64,000 bases of DNA from Vibrio aestuarianus (GTDB lineage Bacteria > Pseudomonadota > Gammaproteobacteria > Enterobacterales > Vibrionaceae): NCBI RefSeq assembly GCF_012395185.1, contig NZ_JAAZTU010000021.1, forward strand, positions 1-64,000, given 5' to 3'. The stretch's first letter is position 1. Every line of letters starts with the position of its first letter. Below are positions 25,797 to 36,206 of this stretch, in pieces. A program made the translations under genes and the position numbers. Under the pieces are notes generated by a model. That model saw only the letters and a program-made list of their open reading frames with translations, searched no databases and was not told the origin of the DNA.

Positions 25797-27916
25797 GTGA
25801 TGAAAAAAATTTTTGCAGTTATGTTGGGGGTTGCCCTTTTCGGCTGTCGTGATGATACGACGGAGTTCAGCTTCACCCCAGATCCCGAAGAAGAATCGCC
25901 CACCCCCACTGTTTTTGAAACTCAAATTGGCGGGGTTACTTTACAAGGTCTCAAAGAACCAATAAGCCCTGTTGTCCCTTCATCTGTCGCAGCTTCATCC
26001 TTTGTATCTTCATTTTCTGGGACAGAACAAAACACTAACTTAGTCACCATAGAATCGTTCAAAGGGATACCTTATGCCTATTCGGGCGATAGTAGTAAAG
26101 GGGCTTTTTTCTTCGGTAAACCAAACCGTTTTAAGCACAGCGTGATGTTGCCGCTTGCAGAGGCAGTGGTAGAAGACAACTCGTTTACAGATTTTGGCAA
26201 CATATGCCCACAGCCTGATTCATCAGAATATTCAGAAACTTGCCTTTACCTCAATATATGGCGACCTAATAACACCTCTGCAGATGATAAACTACCTGTG
26301 TACGTTTATATTCATAGCGGTACTTTTGAAACAGGATCGGGTAACTTGCCGAATATCATTCCCGATGTAGCTGTTGCACAAAGCAGCATGGGTAATAACC
26401 CATTTATCGCGGTCACTTTCAATTATCGTCTCGGTTTATTGGGAAAGCTTTGGGTTGAAGATAAGGGCAATACCAAGGGGGCAACTTCGCTATTGGTGAT
26501 CAAAAGCGTGCACTCGAATGGGTCAATCAACACATAAGTGATTTTGGTGGTGATAGCGCCAACGTGACGGTGTTTGGGCAAGGTGCTGGTGCTACATCAA
26601 TTAACGCTCTTCAACAAACAACGATTGGAGATCGCGAAGCGCACGATAATGTTGCAGGCAATTTCTTTAACAGAGCGATTATGCAAAGTTTACCGCTTGG
26701 CCTCTCATTTGAGTCCTACGCGGCGGCCAAAAACCAGTTTGATACATTGGAAACTGCAAAGGCAACACTGTATCCAGATCTGACCATCAACCAGTTGACT
26801 GCTGAGCAAATTTTAGAGCTTCAGAAACAAGTAAAAGCAGAAATTACGGGACGCTTGTTTGGTTTACCTGACCAAACAATTGAAAATATGGTGAGTGACA
26901 TTTTGAGTTGGATTGACGATGGTGATAGCACTCAGTCCATTGTTGCGAAACTTGGTGTGAAATACGCGTCAGATATTGCATCTATAGAACCGAGAGCTAA
27001 ATTACTCCCGTTTTCTCCCTATATTGAATCACACCGTGAGTGCGTGAAAACGTTTTTGGGACTTTGCACAGAATATAAAGACTACCCGGGTTACCATATA
27101 ACATCTCTTGCGCATGAAGCACCGTTAAAAGTGCCTTCTATTATTGGTTTCAATAACAATGAAACTGACGGTTATATTGCGGAACTAAAATTACTATTTT
27201 TAGTTAATATTGAGTTACTACCTGGGGTTAAGCTGATTGATGTTGTGCTATTCCTCATCGGAGATAGTAATGATATTCGAGACTTACCAAGCATCCCTGA
27301 CATTCCAGCATATACATTAATTTCATCCATTTTATTCGCTGACCGTTTGACCGATACTCCTTTACGTCTGGACGATTTTGCTCCTTCGACAACCCCAACA
27401 ACTCTTGAGGGTATTAAGGAAGATCTTGGTAAATTTAATCAACTGAATAACCAATTGCTGTATAAATGTGCAGTTCGTGATTACGCCAAAACCGTTACCC
27501 ATGATGTTGCACCGACCTTATATCACTTTGATTACGAAGCGAGTTTTAATAACCAACTCCTTGATGGTTCAATTTTTGACACGATAGGCAACCTAGCTTG
27601 CTTTGGTGGAAAAGCATGTAATCAAGCTGAAATACCATTTGTCTTCAACCGGTTATACAACCAAGATGGTAAAAAAATCGCGCCTAATAAAGGCGATCTA
27701 CTTCTTATGGGGGAAGTGTCACGTTTCTGGTTTAGTGATGATTTATTTAATCCTGAATATCGATATCAAGAAAATTTGGATAATGTCTTGATGATATCTA
27801 ATAATTCCGCAGATGACGGCGGCGAAATAAACACCAATCTTACAGAATGGGACGCTACGATGAATAAAGGTATTGATACCGAGACACTAGAAGGTATTTG
27901 TGATGCGCTTTACTAA
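25797..27916 (+). pseudogene. Frameshifted type B carboxylesterase-like lipoprotein gene
   Basis: The first frame (25797-26537) encodes a lipoprotein signal (MKKIFAVMLGVALFGC, lipobox LFGC) and the esterase N-terminal half up to FNYRLGLLG. The family sequence then continues in the next frame from GNFAIGDQKRALEWVNQHISDFGGDSANV to the end at 27916. The shift lies at a run of five G (26477-26481), where one more G restores the frame. The would-be nucleophile elbow reads GQGAG, so the catalytic serine of GxSxG is glycine. The product would be non-catalytic even if frameshift-corrected, perhaps a binding protein. It may form an operon with the following barrel gene. Confidence 0.8.
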
Positions 27917-27951
27917 AGCAAATATTATTGATTACAGTGGAGGTAGTAACA

Positions 27952-29682
27952 ATGCTGAATAAGTTAAACGGTACATACTGGGCTGAGATAAAAAATAGCC
28001 GACTCATAAAGTTTTATTTTATTCGTCATTTTAGTTGGTGCATCAGTATTTTATCGTGTGCTTTAACGCTCGTTAATATTGCTCACGCTGAAGAGGTTTC
28101 TATTTTTGAACGGTATGGCATACCGGAACATTTACCTAAGTATGGTATTAGTACTTTATCTCAGGGAGATCATATTGTTGAGCACGTTCGTAAAGTCACT
28201 TCAATTAATGATGAGTCTTCCTCTTCCTCTTTTTATCTAGTACAAACAACAGATTTAAAGGGAAACATTGACTTGAGAATAAAATATTTCCCGGATCAAA
28301 TTTCTCAAGTCGATGGTGAACCTTCACTTTCAGAGGATGGTGGAGCGATTGACTCTATTGAGTATTTGACCAAAACAGAATATCGACTTCGCGCCTACGC
28401 TGAAAGCTACGATCGCTCCTCGGTTACCGTTGAAGAATTAGATGAACGTCACGCAATTGTTCACTTTAACTACTCTAAGTATCAATTACCTCAAGATGTT
28501 GCCTATTTTCGTTTCATGAGGGTTGAGATACATGTTGAAGATCGCAAACCTGTAAAAATGGTGATCACTAATTCACAGCCATTTACCTACGGTACTTATA
28601 GCATTCAGGATTATAGACAAGAAACTGTATTAAGTGAGCTTGATAATGGTTCACTTTATGTTAAGAATAAAACCATTGTTGCAAACGGAGAAACTAGAAA
28701 GAAAGAAAAGCTTACTCTTTCAGTAGTCATGACTCCCGTTGCTTTTTATGACGATGTCGATGGTGCCGAAGTTCTAGATAGTCAAAAGCTTGAAGAAGCT
28801 TCTGACCCGCGCATTCGGGAAGAAAAGGTCGAGGTTGACAGTTTTTTCCCATTAATGGGAGACTTAGTCCGTAGGCAAGGGATTGATATTCCTCTTCCTT
28901 ATGGTTTCTCTGTCGCATATCGTAATCAAGATATGGATTTAGACTTTCGATCTTTTACCTTAGGTCTGGGGGCATTAGGACTGCAAAATCTAGATAAGGA
29001 TTTTGATCCGAGTCAGACTTTCGCTAAGGTCAATGCTGAGAGCTTGACGGTTAGGGGAGATGTGTACATTTTGCCTTTCTGGAATGTTTACGGATTGGCT
29101 GGAAAAGTCAAAGTTAGAGCAAATATTGATGCTAGATATACATCAGAAAGTGTAAATGAGATTAAAGATAAATTAAATGGCATTGGCCCTGGACTAGGTG
29201 ACGCCTTATGTGATGCGTTAACAGGGCAAGGGCTTCCTTTGTGTAGCCCCGGTAGGTTAAATCTTCCTTTAAGTCTTGATTACGATTTGCTGGGTGTTGG
29301 TACAACTTTGGCTGTCGGGTATAAAGAGTTTTTCGCTACTTTAAATATGACAGTCTCCCAAACACGATTAGAGGGGTCTTCGAGTTGGGGTGATACTTTA
29401 TTTGTTGCCCAACCAATGGTCGGATACCAATTTGTCGATTATAGAGCTCAAATTCTTGTTGGTGCAGAATACCAAGGCATAGATTCTAAGTTGTCGGGTA
29501 ACCTAGGGTATGTTGATGCGTTACAAGGTGAATTTAGTTACGATGTTGATGTTTCTTTAAACCAATGGGCTTATTTAGTTGGTGTTAATAAACAGCTCGG
29601 TAAGCACTACAATATTACCGCGCTTTATAATAAAGGTGAGACGAGAGAAGCCTACACACTTAGTTTAGGTTATCGATGGTAA
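27952..29682 (+). CDS. Predicted outer-membrane beta-barrel protein, unknown function
   Basis: About 576 residues. A long N-terminal region with a hydrophobic signal (HFSWCISILSCALTLVNIAHA, cut at AHA) precedes a soluble part of about 250 residues and a C-terminal region with alternating strands ending LSLGYRW, a terminal aromatic typical of Bam-assembled barrels. FGLGALGLQNL, YDLLGVGTTLAVGYK and LVGAEYQG look like barrel strands. GTGGAGG 8 bases before the ATG at 27952 decides the start; an upstream in-frame TTG is unlikely. It begins 35 bases after the esterase-like gene, so the two are probably cotranscribed. Family not recognised. Confidence 0.75.
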   Translation: MLNKLNGTYWAEIKNSRLIKFYFIRHFSWCISILSCALTLVNIAHAEEVSIFERYGIPEHLPKYGISTLSQGDHIVEHVRKVTSINDESSSSSFYLVQTTDLKGNIDLRIKYFPDQISQVDGEPSLSEDGGAIDSIEYLTKTEYRLRAYAESYDRSSVTVEELDERHAIVHFNYSKYQLPQDVAYFRFMRVEIHVEDRKPVKMVITNSQPFTYGTYSIQDYRQETVLSELDNGSLYVKNKTIVANGETRKKEKLTLSVVMTPVAFYDDVDGAEVLDSQKLEEASDPRIREEKVEVDSFFPLMGDLVRRQGIDIPLPYGFSVAYRNQDMDLDFRSFTLGLGALGLQNLDKDFDPSQTFAKVNAESLTVRGDVYILPFWNVYGLAGKVKVRANIDARYTSESVNEIKDKLNGIGPGLGDALCDALTGQGLPLCSPGRLNLPLSLDYDLLGVGTTLAVGYKEFFATLNMTVSQTRLEGSSSWGDTLFVAQPMVGYQFVDYRAQILVGAEYQGIDSKLSGNLGYVDALQGEFSYDVDVSLNQWAYLVGVNKQLGKHYNITALYNKGETREAYTLSLGYRW

Positions 29683-29750
29683 ATGATCGTGGTACCGATG
29701 AGTAAAAACTAATATAAGGTATTTTGTTCTTTATACTTTATTCGTTCCTC

Positions 29751-29783
29751 AAAACCACCGTCTAAGGCGGTGGTTTTGTTTCT
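29751..29783 (+). terminator. Terminator after the outer-membrane protein gene
   Basis: A perfect 10-bp AAAACCACCG/CGGTGGTTTT stem with a 7-base loop followed by gtttctt lies 70 bases past the stop. Confidence 0.85.
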
Positions 29784-29959
29784 TGAAGCGATAGCCTAAA
29801 TAAGAGTCCATGAATAAAAGTAACTTTTATGCATAGCAAGTAAGCGCATGTAAAGTATCTCAAATAATATCTTGCACTTTGCCCATCAAGTTTCCTAGAT
29901 TGTCATTTTTCTTTCATCTTTATCTGATTAAATTGCCATTTTGCAATTAGCTAATAAAA

Positions 29960-30217
29960 ATGGAAGACACATTGAGCTTGCAAGGTATTACATTGAGTGA
30001 ATCCACGATCGTGGACCAAAAATCTGTAGAATATCAGTGGGTCCGCACGCTTTATGTCGAGGGTTACCAAGCTCAAGAGATCAATCACTATATTCGAACC
30101 TGTTTTGGTGGTGATGACACCTTTGCCGATCTATTCCGTAAGGTCGCCCTGCAACAAGAAAGTCTCTATGTTTTATTACAATACTTAGGTTGCGCCCCTT
30201 CTAGTCGCGAGTTCTAA
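29960..30217 (+). CDS. Small hypothetical protein
   Basis: An 85-residue soluble, acidic protein (MEDTLSLQG start) with no signal peptide, membrane segment or recognisable motif. VEYQWVRTLYVEGYQAQEINHYIRTCFGG looks helical. The ATG has no strong ribosome site, but codon use resembles neighbours. It stands alone between the barrel gene terminator and the maltose locus. Probably real, function unknown. Confidence 0.5.
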   Translation: MEDTLSLQGITLSESTIVDQKSVEYQWVRTLYVEGYQAQEINHYIRTCFGGDDTFADLFRKVALQQESLYVLLQYLGCAPSSREF

Positions 30218-30377
30218 TTTTTTTGTGCCGCTAACCTTATTTTGCAGCAACATATCTGACATGCGTCGCATCTGAGCACTGTACTACTTTTGAGAAAACA
30301 ATTACCCCATATACTTTATTCGCGCTACGAATTCTGGATAACAGTACTGCATGTGTATTTTCCAAATTGACACATAT

Positions 30378-30560
30378 AAAAAAACCCAAGCAATGCTCGG
30401 GTTTTGGTTACAAAAACTGTTAGCCGTTTGATAGTAAGGAATAGAGCTAACAGCCAGCTATGCGTAACGCCAGATTTGCATATTACTTAACTGACCGGCG
30501 GCCAAACCAAAGACGTTAAGCATATACAAAATGGGCGACCTCACGATCGCCCTATCGTTA
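30378..30560 (-). ncRNA. micX: MicX-like small RNA downstream of malG
   Basis: Past the malG stop, leftward, a 180-base non-coding stretch ends in a strong intrinsic terminator (30381-30405; AAAACCC/GGGTTTT and AGC/GCT, followed by seven T). It contains an 8-bp stem CTGTTAGC/GCTAACAG (30417-30424 / 30446-30453). From memory, V. cholerae MicX arises at exactly this place: it starts within the malG homologue and is matured by RNase E. The identification rests on position and architecture, not on an alignment. The primary 5' end would lie inside malG. Confidence 0.55.
30532..30551 (-). terminator. Hairpin directly after malG
   Basis: GGGCGA/TCGCCC with an 8-base loop, followed leftward by ATTTTGT, lies 10 bases past the malG stop. 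It may end malEFG or be an internal stem of the MicX-like RNA. Confidence 0.6.
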
Positions 30561-31451
30561 TTATCCTTTCACACCACCAGCAGTAAGTCCTCCGACAAGC
30601 CAGCGCTGTGCAAGTAAAAATACGACAGTGATAGGTAAGGCAGACAATACTGCCGCTGCTGCAAAATCACCCCATAGATAGTTCTGTGGGTATAGATACT
30701 GCTGCATACCAACCGCTAACGTGTACGAGTTTACATCAGAAAGTAGTAATGACGCCACTGGTACTTCACCAACCACACCAATAAATGACAGTATGAATAC
30801 CACCGCAAGGATTGGCACTGAAAGTGGCAACAGTACCAATCTAAAGGCTTGCCAAGGTGTCGCACCGTCTAGTGCAGCAGCTTCTTCCAACGAGTTATCA
30901 ATAGTTTCAAAGTAACCTTTAATCGTCCACACGTGCAGTGCAATGCCACCAAGATAAGAGAAAATCAGACCACCGTGAGTATTCAACCCTAAGAACGGGA
31001 TGTACTGACCTAACTTATCAAACAGAGCATACATTGCGACCAAGGCCAATACTGCTGGGAACATTTGGAAAATCATCATCGCTTTCAAGATGGTATCTTT
31101 ACCCTTAAAGCGCATACGAGCAAATGCATAAGCCGATGTTGTTGAAAGTGCCACAATCAGTATCGATGTGATCCCCGCCACTTTCACTGAGTTCCATAAC
31201 CAAGTTAATACTGGGAATGGAGGCGGTGTTACTGAACCATCAGCGTTAGTCACTGAGAAACCTAATGCCAATTTCCAGTGCTCTAACGATGGGTTATCTG
31301 GAATCAAGCTGCCTGTCGCAAAGTTACCTTCCCGGAATGAAATCGCAATCACCATCAAAAGTGGAAAGATAATCAATGATAAAAAAGCCCAAAGAGCTAT
31401 ATGGGTTGCCCATACGCGGTATTTCAATGAGTTACCTTGTACCATAGCCAT
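30561..31451 (-). CDS. malG: Maltose ABC transporter permease MalG
   Basis: The 296-residue inner-membrane protein has six membrane segments and the ABC-permease EAA loop [26 protein letters not shown] near residues 195-220, which contacts MalK. Length equals E. coli MalG (296). It is the last gene of the leftward malE-malF-malG operon, 12 bases after malF. The transporter imports maltose and maltodextrins. Confidence 0.97.
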   Translation of the reverse strand: MAMVQGNSLKYRVWATHIALWAFLSLIIFPLLMVIAISFREGNFATGSLIPDNPSLEHWKLALGFSVTNADGSVTPPPFPVLTWLWNSVKVAGITSILIVALSTTSAYAFARMRFKGKDTILKAMMIFQMFPAVLALVAMYALFDKLGQYIPFLGLNTHGGLIFSYLGGIALHVWTIKGYFETIDNSLEEAAALDGATPWQAFRLVLLPLSVPILAVVFILSFIGVVGEVPVASLLLSDVNSYTLAVGMQQYLYPQNYLWGDFAAAAVLSALPITVVFLLAQRWLVGGLTAGGVKG

Positions 31452-31463
31452 AATGATTGCTCC

Positions 31464-33038
31464 TTAATTTTGAGAAAGTTTAGTGAAACGTAGGTTGAGT
31501 AGCGCCAAACCGCCCACCAACAAGAAGATCAAGGTTGCAATCGCACTTGCCAAACCAAAGTCTTGGCCACCGCTGCCTTCAAACGCAATACGATAGGTAT
31601 AGCTTACAAGTAAGTCAGTATAACCAGCAGGTTCCGATGTACCGATCATGTTTGGACCACCTTGTGTTAATAGCTGAATCATAACGAAGTTATTGAAGTT
31701 AAAAGCAAAACTTGCAATAAGCAGTGGTGTCATCGGCTTAATCATTAACGGCAGCGTAATCTTAGTAAAATTGTGCATAAAGTTCGCACCATCAATCGCA
31801 GATGCTTCGAATAAATCCTCTGGAATGGCTTTCAACAACCCCATGCATAAGATCATCATGTATGGGAAGCCTAACCAAGTATTAACCACAAGCACCATAC
31901 ATTTAGCTAGGAATGGGTCAGAGAACCAACTCGGGCTGATGCCGAAGATGCTATTTAACACCATGTTGATCTCACCAAAGCTTTGGTTGAAGAGACCTTT
32001 AAAGATCAAGATAGAAATGAAAGCCGGGACCGCATAAGGCAGAATTAAAAGTACTCGATAGACGGCTCGACCTTTAAGCTCTTCCCATTGCACAACACTC
32101 GCCAGTACTAAACCGATAACCAGAGTGAAAATAACGGTCAATGTTGAGAATACAACGGTCCAAATAAAGATATTAATGAAAGGCTCTTTGATACCATCAT
32201 CTTTCCAGACTCGTTCAAAGTTATGTGTGCCAATTTGCACGACAAAACCAGGAGAAACCGTAGAGTCTACAAACTGACCTTTTTCATCAATGGGTTGATA
32301 AAAGCCAACGTCCATATTTGGTCGTAGTGTATCGCCAGTTTGGTTGTTAACTAGTGTCTCACCATCGGCTTGCATCGTGTACAAAGGCGCAACCGCAGCG
32401 AGTTTGCGAAGACCACTCATGCGCACGCTTTCACCTGTCGGTAAATGCAAATCCACACCACTTAACGCAGAGCGATTATTAATAATTGTTTTGATTGGCT
32501 CTTTCTTGCCATCAACAGAATCCACGATTTGCAGATCCATATCGGTAAGTGACATGCCTTCAAGCGAAAACTCTTGTGTAGCCAGCGTTTGCTCACCATC
32601 CACGGTTGAGATTCGATAACCATTGTCTGTTTTGTACAGCGTAAATGGATAGCTTTGTCCACTTTGGTAGGTTCTATCTAAAAGGACCGACTGAGCGCGA
32701 TCTAAAGAAAGTTGGTTTTTGGCACTGTAGTTAGTAAAAGCAAGGCCAACGGTGTACGCCAGAGGGAAAAGAATGAACAGAATCATCCCCGCAATACCTG
32801 GATAAATATAACGGTGTGCGTACGTTTTTTTACTACCGAAAATATAAAGTGCCAGAGCGGTAAGAATGAGAGTAAGCATAGCAAAAGCGAGCTCACCGCG
32901 TGAATACATAAGAATAGTGGCATAACCATTCACAACGCCAACCGAACCAAGTAGTGCCCATTTAATAAAGACATTTTTACTGGTAGGTAATGTTGTTTCT
33001 GGTGCTGACAAAGCATCTGTACCTTGAACTGACTGCAT
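31464..33038 (-). CDS. malF: Maltose ABC transporter permease MalF
   Basis: The 524-residue permease has three N-terminal membrane segments, a large periplasmic domain (about residues 110-280) that touches MalE, and five further segments. The EAA loop is EASAIDGANFMHNFTKITLPLM. Length is close to E. coli MalF (514). It follows malE after 80 bases that contain a stable hairpin. Confidence 0.97.
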   Translation of the reverse strand: MQSVQGTDALSAPETTLPTSKNVFIKWALLGSVGVVNGYATILMYSRGELAFAMLTLILTALALYIFGSKKTYAHRYIYPGIAGMILFILFPLAYTVGLAFTNYSAKNQLSLDRAQSVLLDRTYQSGQSYPFTLYKTDNGYRISTVDGEQTLATQEFSLEGMSLTDMDLQIVDSVDGKKEPIKTIINNRSALSGVDLHLPTGESVRMSGLRKLAAVAPLYTMQADGETLVNNQTGDTLRPNMDVGFYQPIDEKGQFVDSTVSPGFVVQIGTHNFERVWKDDGIKEPFINIFIWTVVFSTLTVIFTLVIGLVLASVVQWEELKGRAVYRVLLILPYAVPAFISILIFKGLFNQSFGEINMVLNSIFGISPSWFSDPFLAKCMVLVVNTWLGFPYMMILCMGLLKAIPEDLFEASAIDGANFMHNFTKITLPLMIKPMTPLLIASFAFNFNNFVMIQLLTQGGPNMIGTSEPAGYTDLLVSYTYRIAFEGSGGQDFGLASAIATLIFLLVGGLALLNLRFTKLSQN

Positions 33039-33073
33039 AGAAAGAACCTGCTAACGATATAAAACTTAAAATG

Positions 33074-33095
33074 AAGGAGGGGTTACCCCCTCCTT
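33074..33095 (-). repeat. Intercistronic hairpin between malE and malF
   Basis: A perfect 9-bp aaggagggg/cccctcctt stem with a 4-base loop lies 24-45 bases after the malE stop. There is no T run, so it more likely protects the upstream malE mRNA from exonucleases, as the REP element does in E. coli, giving more MalE than MalF. Confidence 0.65.
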
Positions 33096-33118
33096 AAAAG
33101 GGTTTGACCAAAACCAAA

Positions 33119-34306
33119 TTATTTAGTCATTTGTTTCTCAGCATCAGCAAGTGCTGCATCAACTGTTTGACGACCATCTACGATGTTAATGATTGCGTTT
33201 TTAGCACTTCCCCAGAAAGCGTTCATCTGTGGAATGTTTGGCATGATCTCACCGTTCATTGCGTTATCCATTGTTGCAGCGATACGAGTATCGGCATCAA
33301 GTTCACGTTGGAAAGAGTTAAGAGCAACCGCGCCTAGTGGCTTATCATTGTTAACCATACGTAGGCCATCATTGGTTAGTAGGTAGTTTTCAATGAATTC
33401 AACAGCAAGGTCTTTGTTTGGAGAAGCAGTGCTGATACCAGCAGTCAATACACCTACGAACGGCTTAGAAGACTGACCGTTAAATTTAGGTAATGTAGTT
33501 ACACCGTAATTGATGCCTGACTTCTCGATGTTACCCCACGCCCATGGACCGTTGATAGTCATCGCCGTTTTGCCTTGGTTAAACGCAGACTCTGATACTG
33601 AGTAATCCATATCTGGAGAAATTACACCTTTCTCGACTAAACTTTTCACAAAGTTCATTGAGTCTTTAACGCCTTGGTTAGCAATACCAGCGTCTTTTAC
33701 GTCATAGCCATCAACAGTGTATTTGAATGCATAACCACCATCAGCAGCCATTAGAGGCCACGTGAAGTATGGTTCTTTTAGGTTCCACATGATCGCAGAC
33801 TTGCCGTCTTTTTTCAGTTTCGCGTTCAACGCTTCAACTTCTTCCCAGCTCTTCGGTGGGTTTGGCACTAAATCTTTGTTGTAGATAAGTGATAGAGATT
33901 CAACCGCCACTGGGTAACCAATAATTTTACCGTTGTATTTCACCGCATCCCACGCGAAATCCACAATGCCATCTTTAACTTCTTGTGAAGGTTTGATTTC
34001 AGCAAGTAGACCTGATTCTGCATAACCACCAAAACGGTCATGAGCCCAGAACACAATATCAGGACCATCACCAGTCGCTGCTGTCTGTGGGAATTTATCT
34101 TGAAGTCCATCAGGGTGAGCGACGGTCACTTTAATACCAGTATCGGCTTCAAATTTCTTACCCACTTCAGCAAGACCGTTATATCCTTTGTCACCATTAA
34201 TCCAAATGGTCAACTGTCCTTCTTCAATAGCAGCATGGGCACCAAACGAACCAAGAGCAACTAACGTACTTAGTGCTACAGTGCTTAGGGCGTTTTTCAT
34301 GTTCAT
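33119..34306 (-). CDS. malE: Periplasmic maltose-binding protein
   Basis: The 395-residue protein has a Sec signal peptide (cut after AHA at about residue 26) and then a maltose-binding solute receptor: [56 protein letters not shown] and [18 protein letters not shown] are near-identical in layout to E. coli MalE. It delivers maltodextrins to MalFGK2. It is the first gene of the leftward malEFG operon, divergent from malK. Confidence 0.98.
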   Translation of the reverse strand: MNMKNALSTVALSTLVALGSFGAHAAIEEGQLTIWINGDKGYNGLAEVGKKFEADTGIKVTVAHPDGLQDKFPQTAATGDGPDIVFWAHDRFGGYAESGLLAEIKPSQEVKDGIVDFAWDAVKYNGKIIGYPVAVESLSLIYNKDLVPNPPKSWEEVEALNAKLKKDGKSAIMWNLKEPYFTWPLMAADGGYAFKYTVDGYDVKDAGIANQGVKDSMNFVKSLVEKGVISPDMDYSVSESAFNQGKTAMTINGPWAWGNIEKSGINYGVTTLPKFNGQSSKPFVGVLTAGISTASPNKDLAVEFIENYLLTNDGLRMVNNDKPLGAVALNSFQRELDADTRIAATMDNAMNGEIMPNIPQMNAFWGSAKNAIINIVDGRQTVDAALADAEKQMTK

Positions 34307-34964
34307 ATCCTTTTTATATTTGTGTTGTAGGGCTCACCGAGAGGTTTCGCCGTATTTCGTCATATATAATCAGAGAAAACCTATTTAGACTCATCCTCCT
34401 ACGCCCTACGCCCTTGGTATTATGGACTATTTTCGTGATCACCATCGCCCAAGGTTGGAGAGGTAAATCACAAAAAAGCACCTTTATGTGACAAGGCTCT
34501 ACTTTGGCACGACGAAATATTTGAGCTAGATCTAACTACGCCTTTTTACCCCTCCTCCACCTCATCCTTTTCTACTCCCCCTACAAAAACTTGAATTGGG
34601 AGGATGTATCCCCGTTCAACTTCACGGAAACTACAGTCATCCAAGAGTGGATAGTAAGAACCCTTTCCAGTAACGCTTAGGTTAACTTAGTTTGACTGGC
34701 TTACATTGCCGGATTGGTTTGCTGTCACAAATGAGCGTTCGTGGTATTGATTCATTACGGGGGAGGCGCTCACTGTGCGGGGGAAGCAAATCAATAGTTG
34801 GCATTGATGGGTGATGTTTGCTTCAAACTCCCTTATTTTGAGGCCATCACCCTTTTTTCTTACATTATTAACCACCTTACCGAATTCCTACTGTTATTGC
34901 CTGCGAGAACATTCATATAATGATAGGCAGTGATTTATAAAAATATTGATCGAGGACAAGCTAC
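34307..34964. promoter_or_regulatory. Divergent malE/malK control region
   Basis: The 658-base gap between the divergent mal operons contains MalT-box-like motifs (GGGGA-K-GAGG or complement): cctcctcc at 34551-34558, cctcatcc at 34560-34567 and gggaggatg at 34598-34606, with another ctcatcctcc near 34390. CRP half-sites (TCACA near 34468, TGTGA near 34487) lie between. This mirrors the E. coli malEFG-malK region, where MalT and CRP act together. Individual promoters cannot be placed with certainty, and no gene is seen. Confidence 0.6.
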
Positions 34965-36083
34965 ATGGCAGGTGTCACGTTAAAAAATGTATGTAAAGCA
35001 TACGGTGATGTACTGATTTCTAAAAATGTTGATTTAGAAATTAAAGAAGGTGAATTTGTTGTCTTTGTTGGTCCATCGGGCTGTGGTAAGTCAACCTTAT
35101 TACGTTGTATTGCAGGTTTAGAAGACATTACCTCTGGTGAATTGTTCATTGGCGATCAACGAATGAATGATGTGGAGCCTTCGAAACGAGGCGTCGGCAT
35201 GGTATTCCAATCTTACGCACTTTATCCGCACCTTAATCTTTTCGATAACATGTCATTTGGTCTTAAGCTTGCCAAAGCTGATAAAAAAGAAATCGAACAA
35301 CGTGTTGAACATGCTGCTGAAATTCTACAACTTAGTCACTTACTTGAACGCCAACCAAAAGCGCTATCTGGCGGTCAGCGTCAACGTGTAGCGATTGGTC
35401 GAACGCTTGTATCACAGCCGAATGTATTTCTATTGGATGAACCGCTTTCTAACCTAGACGCCGCACTTCGTGTACAAATGCGTTCAGAAATTACCAAGCT
35501 ACAACGTAAACTGGGTTGTACCATGATTTACGTAACACACGACCAAGTAGAAGCTATGACAATGGCCGACAAAATTGTGGTACTTGATGCTGGGTTTGTT
35601 TCTCAGGTTGGTAAGCCACTAGAACTTTACCACTACCCAGAAAATCGTTTTGTTGCAGGCTTTATCGGCTCACCAAAGATGAATTTCATGAGCGTATTTA
35701 TTGAAGAAGCGGAAGCAGAGCGTGTCAAAGTTCAATTATCCAATGGTACTTCTTTCTGGATCCCTGTCGATGGCACAACTGTCAATCGTGGTGAACGCAT
35801 GTCTTTAGGGGTTCGCCCAGAGCATTTACTAAAAGCTGAAGATGGTGATGCGCAAATCGAAGGCAAAGTGATGATTGTCGAAAAACTCGGTAACGAAACA
35901 CAAGTGTATATGAATTTGAAAGGTTCAGATTCTGATGTAATTTATCGTCAACCCGATACGTTAAGTGTTGAAACAGGAGATACATTAACTATCGGCGTTC
36001 CTGCTCATCGCTGCCACCTTTTCCACAGCGACGGTCGAGCTTGTCGCCGCCTTCATAAAGAAAAAGGCGTCTCTTTCGAATAA
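34965..36083 (+). CDS. malK: Maltose ABC transporter ATP-binding protein MalK
   Basis: The 372-residue protein has an ABC ATPase domain with Walker [10 protein letters not shown], signature [12 protein letters not shown], Walker [14 protein letters not shown] and switch THDQ. The C-terminal regulatory domain ends [19 protein letters not shown], as in E. coli MalK, where it binds MalT and enzyme IIA-Glc. It energises MalFG. Unlike E. coli, no lamB or malM follows; a terminator comes 12 bases after the stop. Confidence 0.98.
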   Translation: MAGVTLKNVCKAYGDVLISKNVDLEIKEGEFVVFVGPSGCGKSTLLRCIAGLEDITSGELFIGDQRMNDVEPSKRGVGMVFQSYALYPHLNLFDNMSFGLKLAKADKKEIEQRVEHAAEILQLSHLLERQPKALSGGQRQRVAIGRTLVSQPNVFLLDEPLSNLDAALRVQMRSEITKLQRKLGCTMIYVTHDQVEAMTMADKIVVLDAGFVSQVGKPLELYHYPENRFVAGFIGSPKMNFMSVFIEEAEAERVKVQLSNGTSFWIPVDGTTVNRGERMSLGVRPEHLLKAEDGDAQIEGKVMIVEKLGNETQVYMNLKGSDSDVIYRQPDTLSVETGDTLTIGVPAHRCHLFHSDGRACRRLHKEKGVSFE

Positions 36084-36094
36084 AAGTGCTAAAC

Positions 36095-36124
36095 GAAAAT
36101 AGCCCCTGAATGGGGCTATTTTCA
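36095..36124. terminator. Terminator of malK
   Basis: A perfect 12-bp GAAAATAGCCCC/GGGGCTATTTTC stem with a 5-base loop lies between malK and the convergent VpsT-like gene. It can act in both directions. Confidence 0.88.
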
Positions 36125-36206
36125 TAGGATAAAATGTTTACTTAGAGTGAGAGCGTTTTGTAGCAGAAAACGTTGTTAACACATTAGTCAGGTCTGTCTT
36201 AAAAAA

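Noticed and set aside
34273-34491. Short frames in the malE/malK intergenic region
   Set aside because: No ribosome site or similarity; the region is explained by mal regulatory sites.
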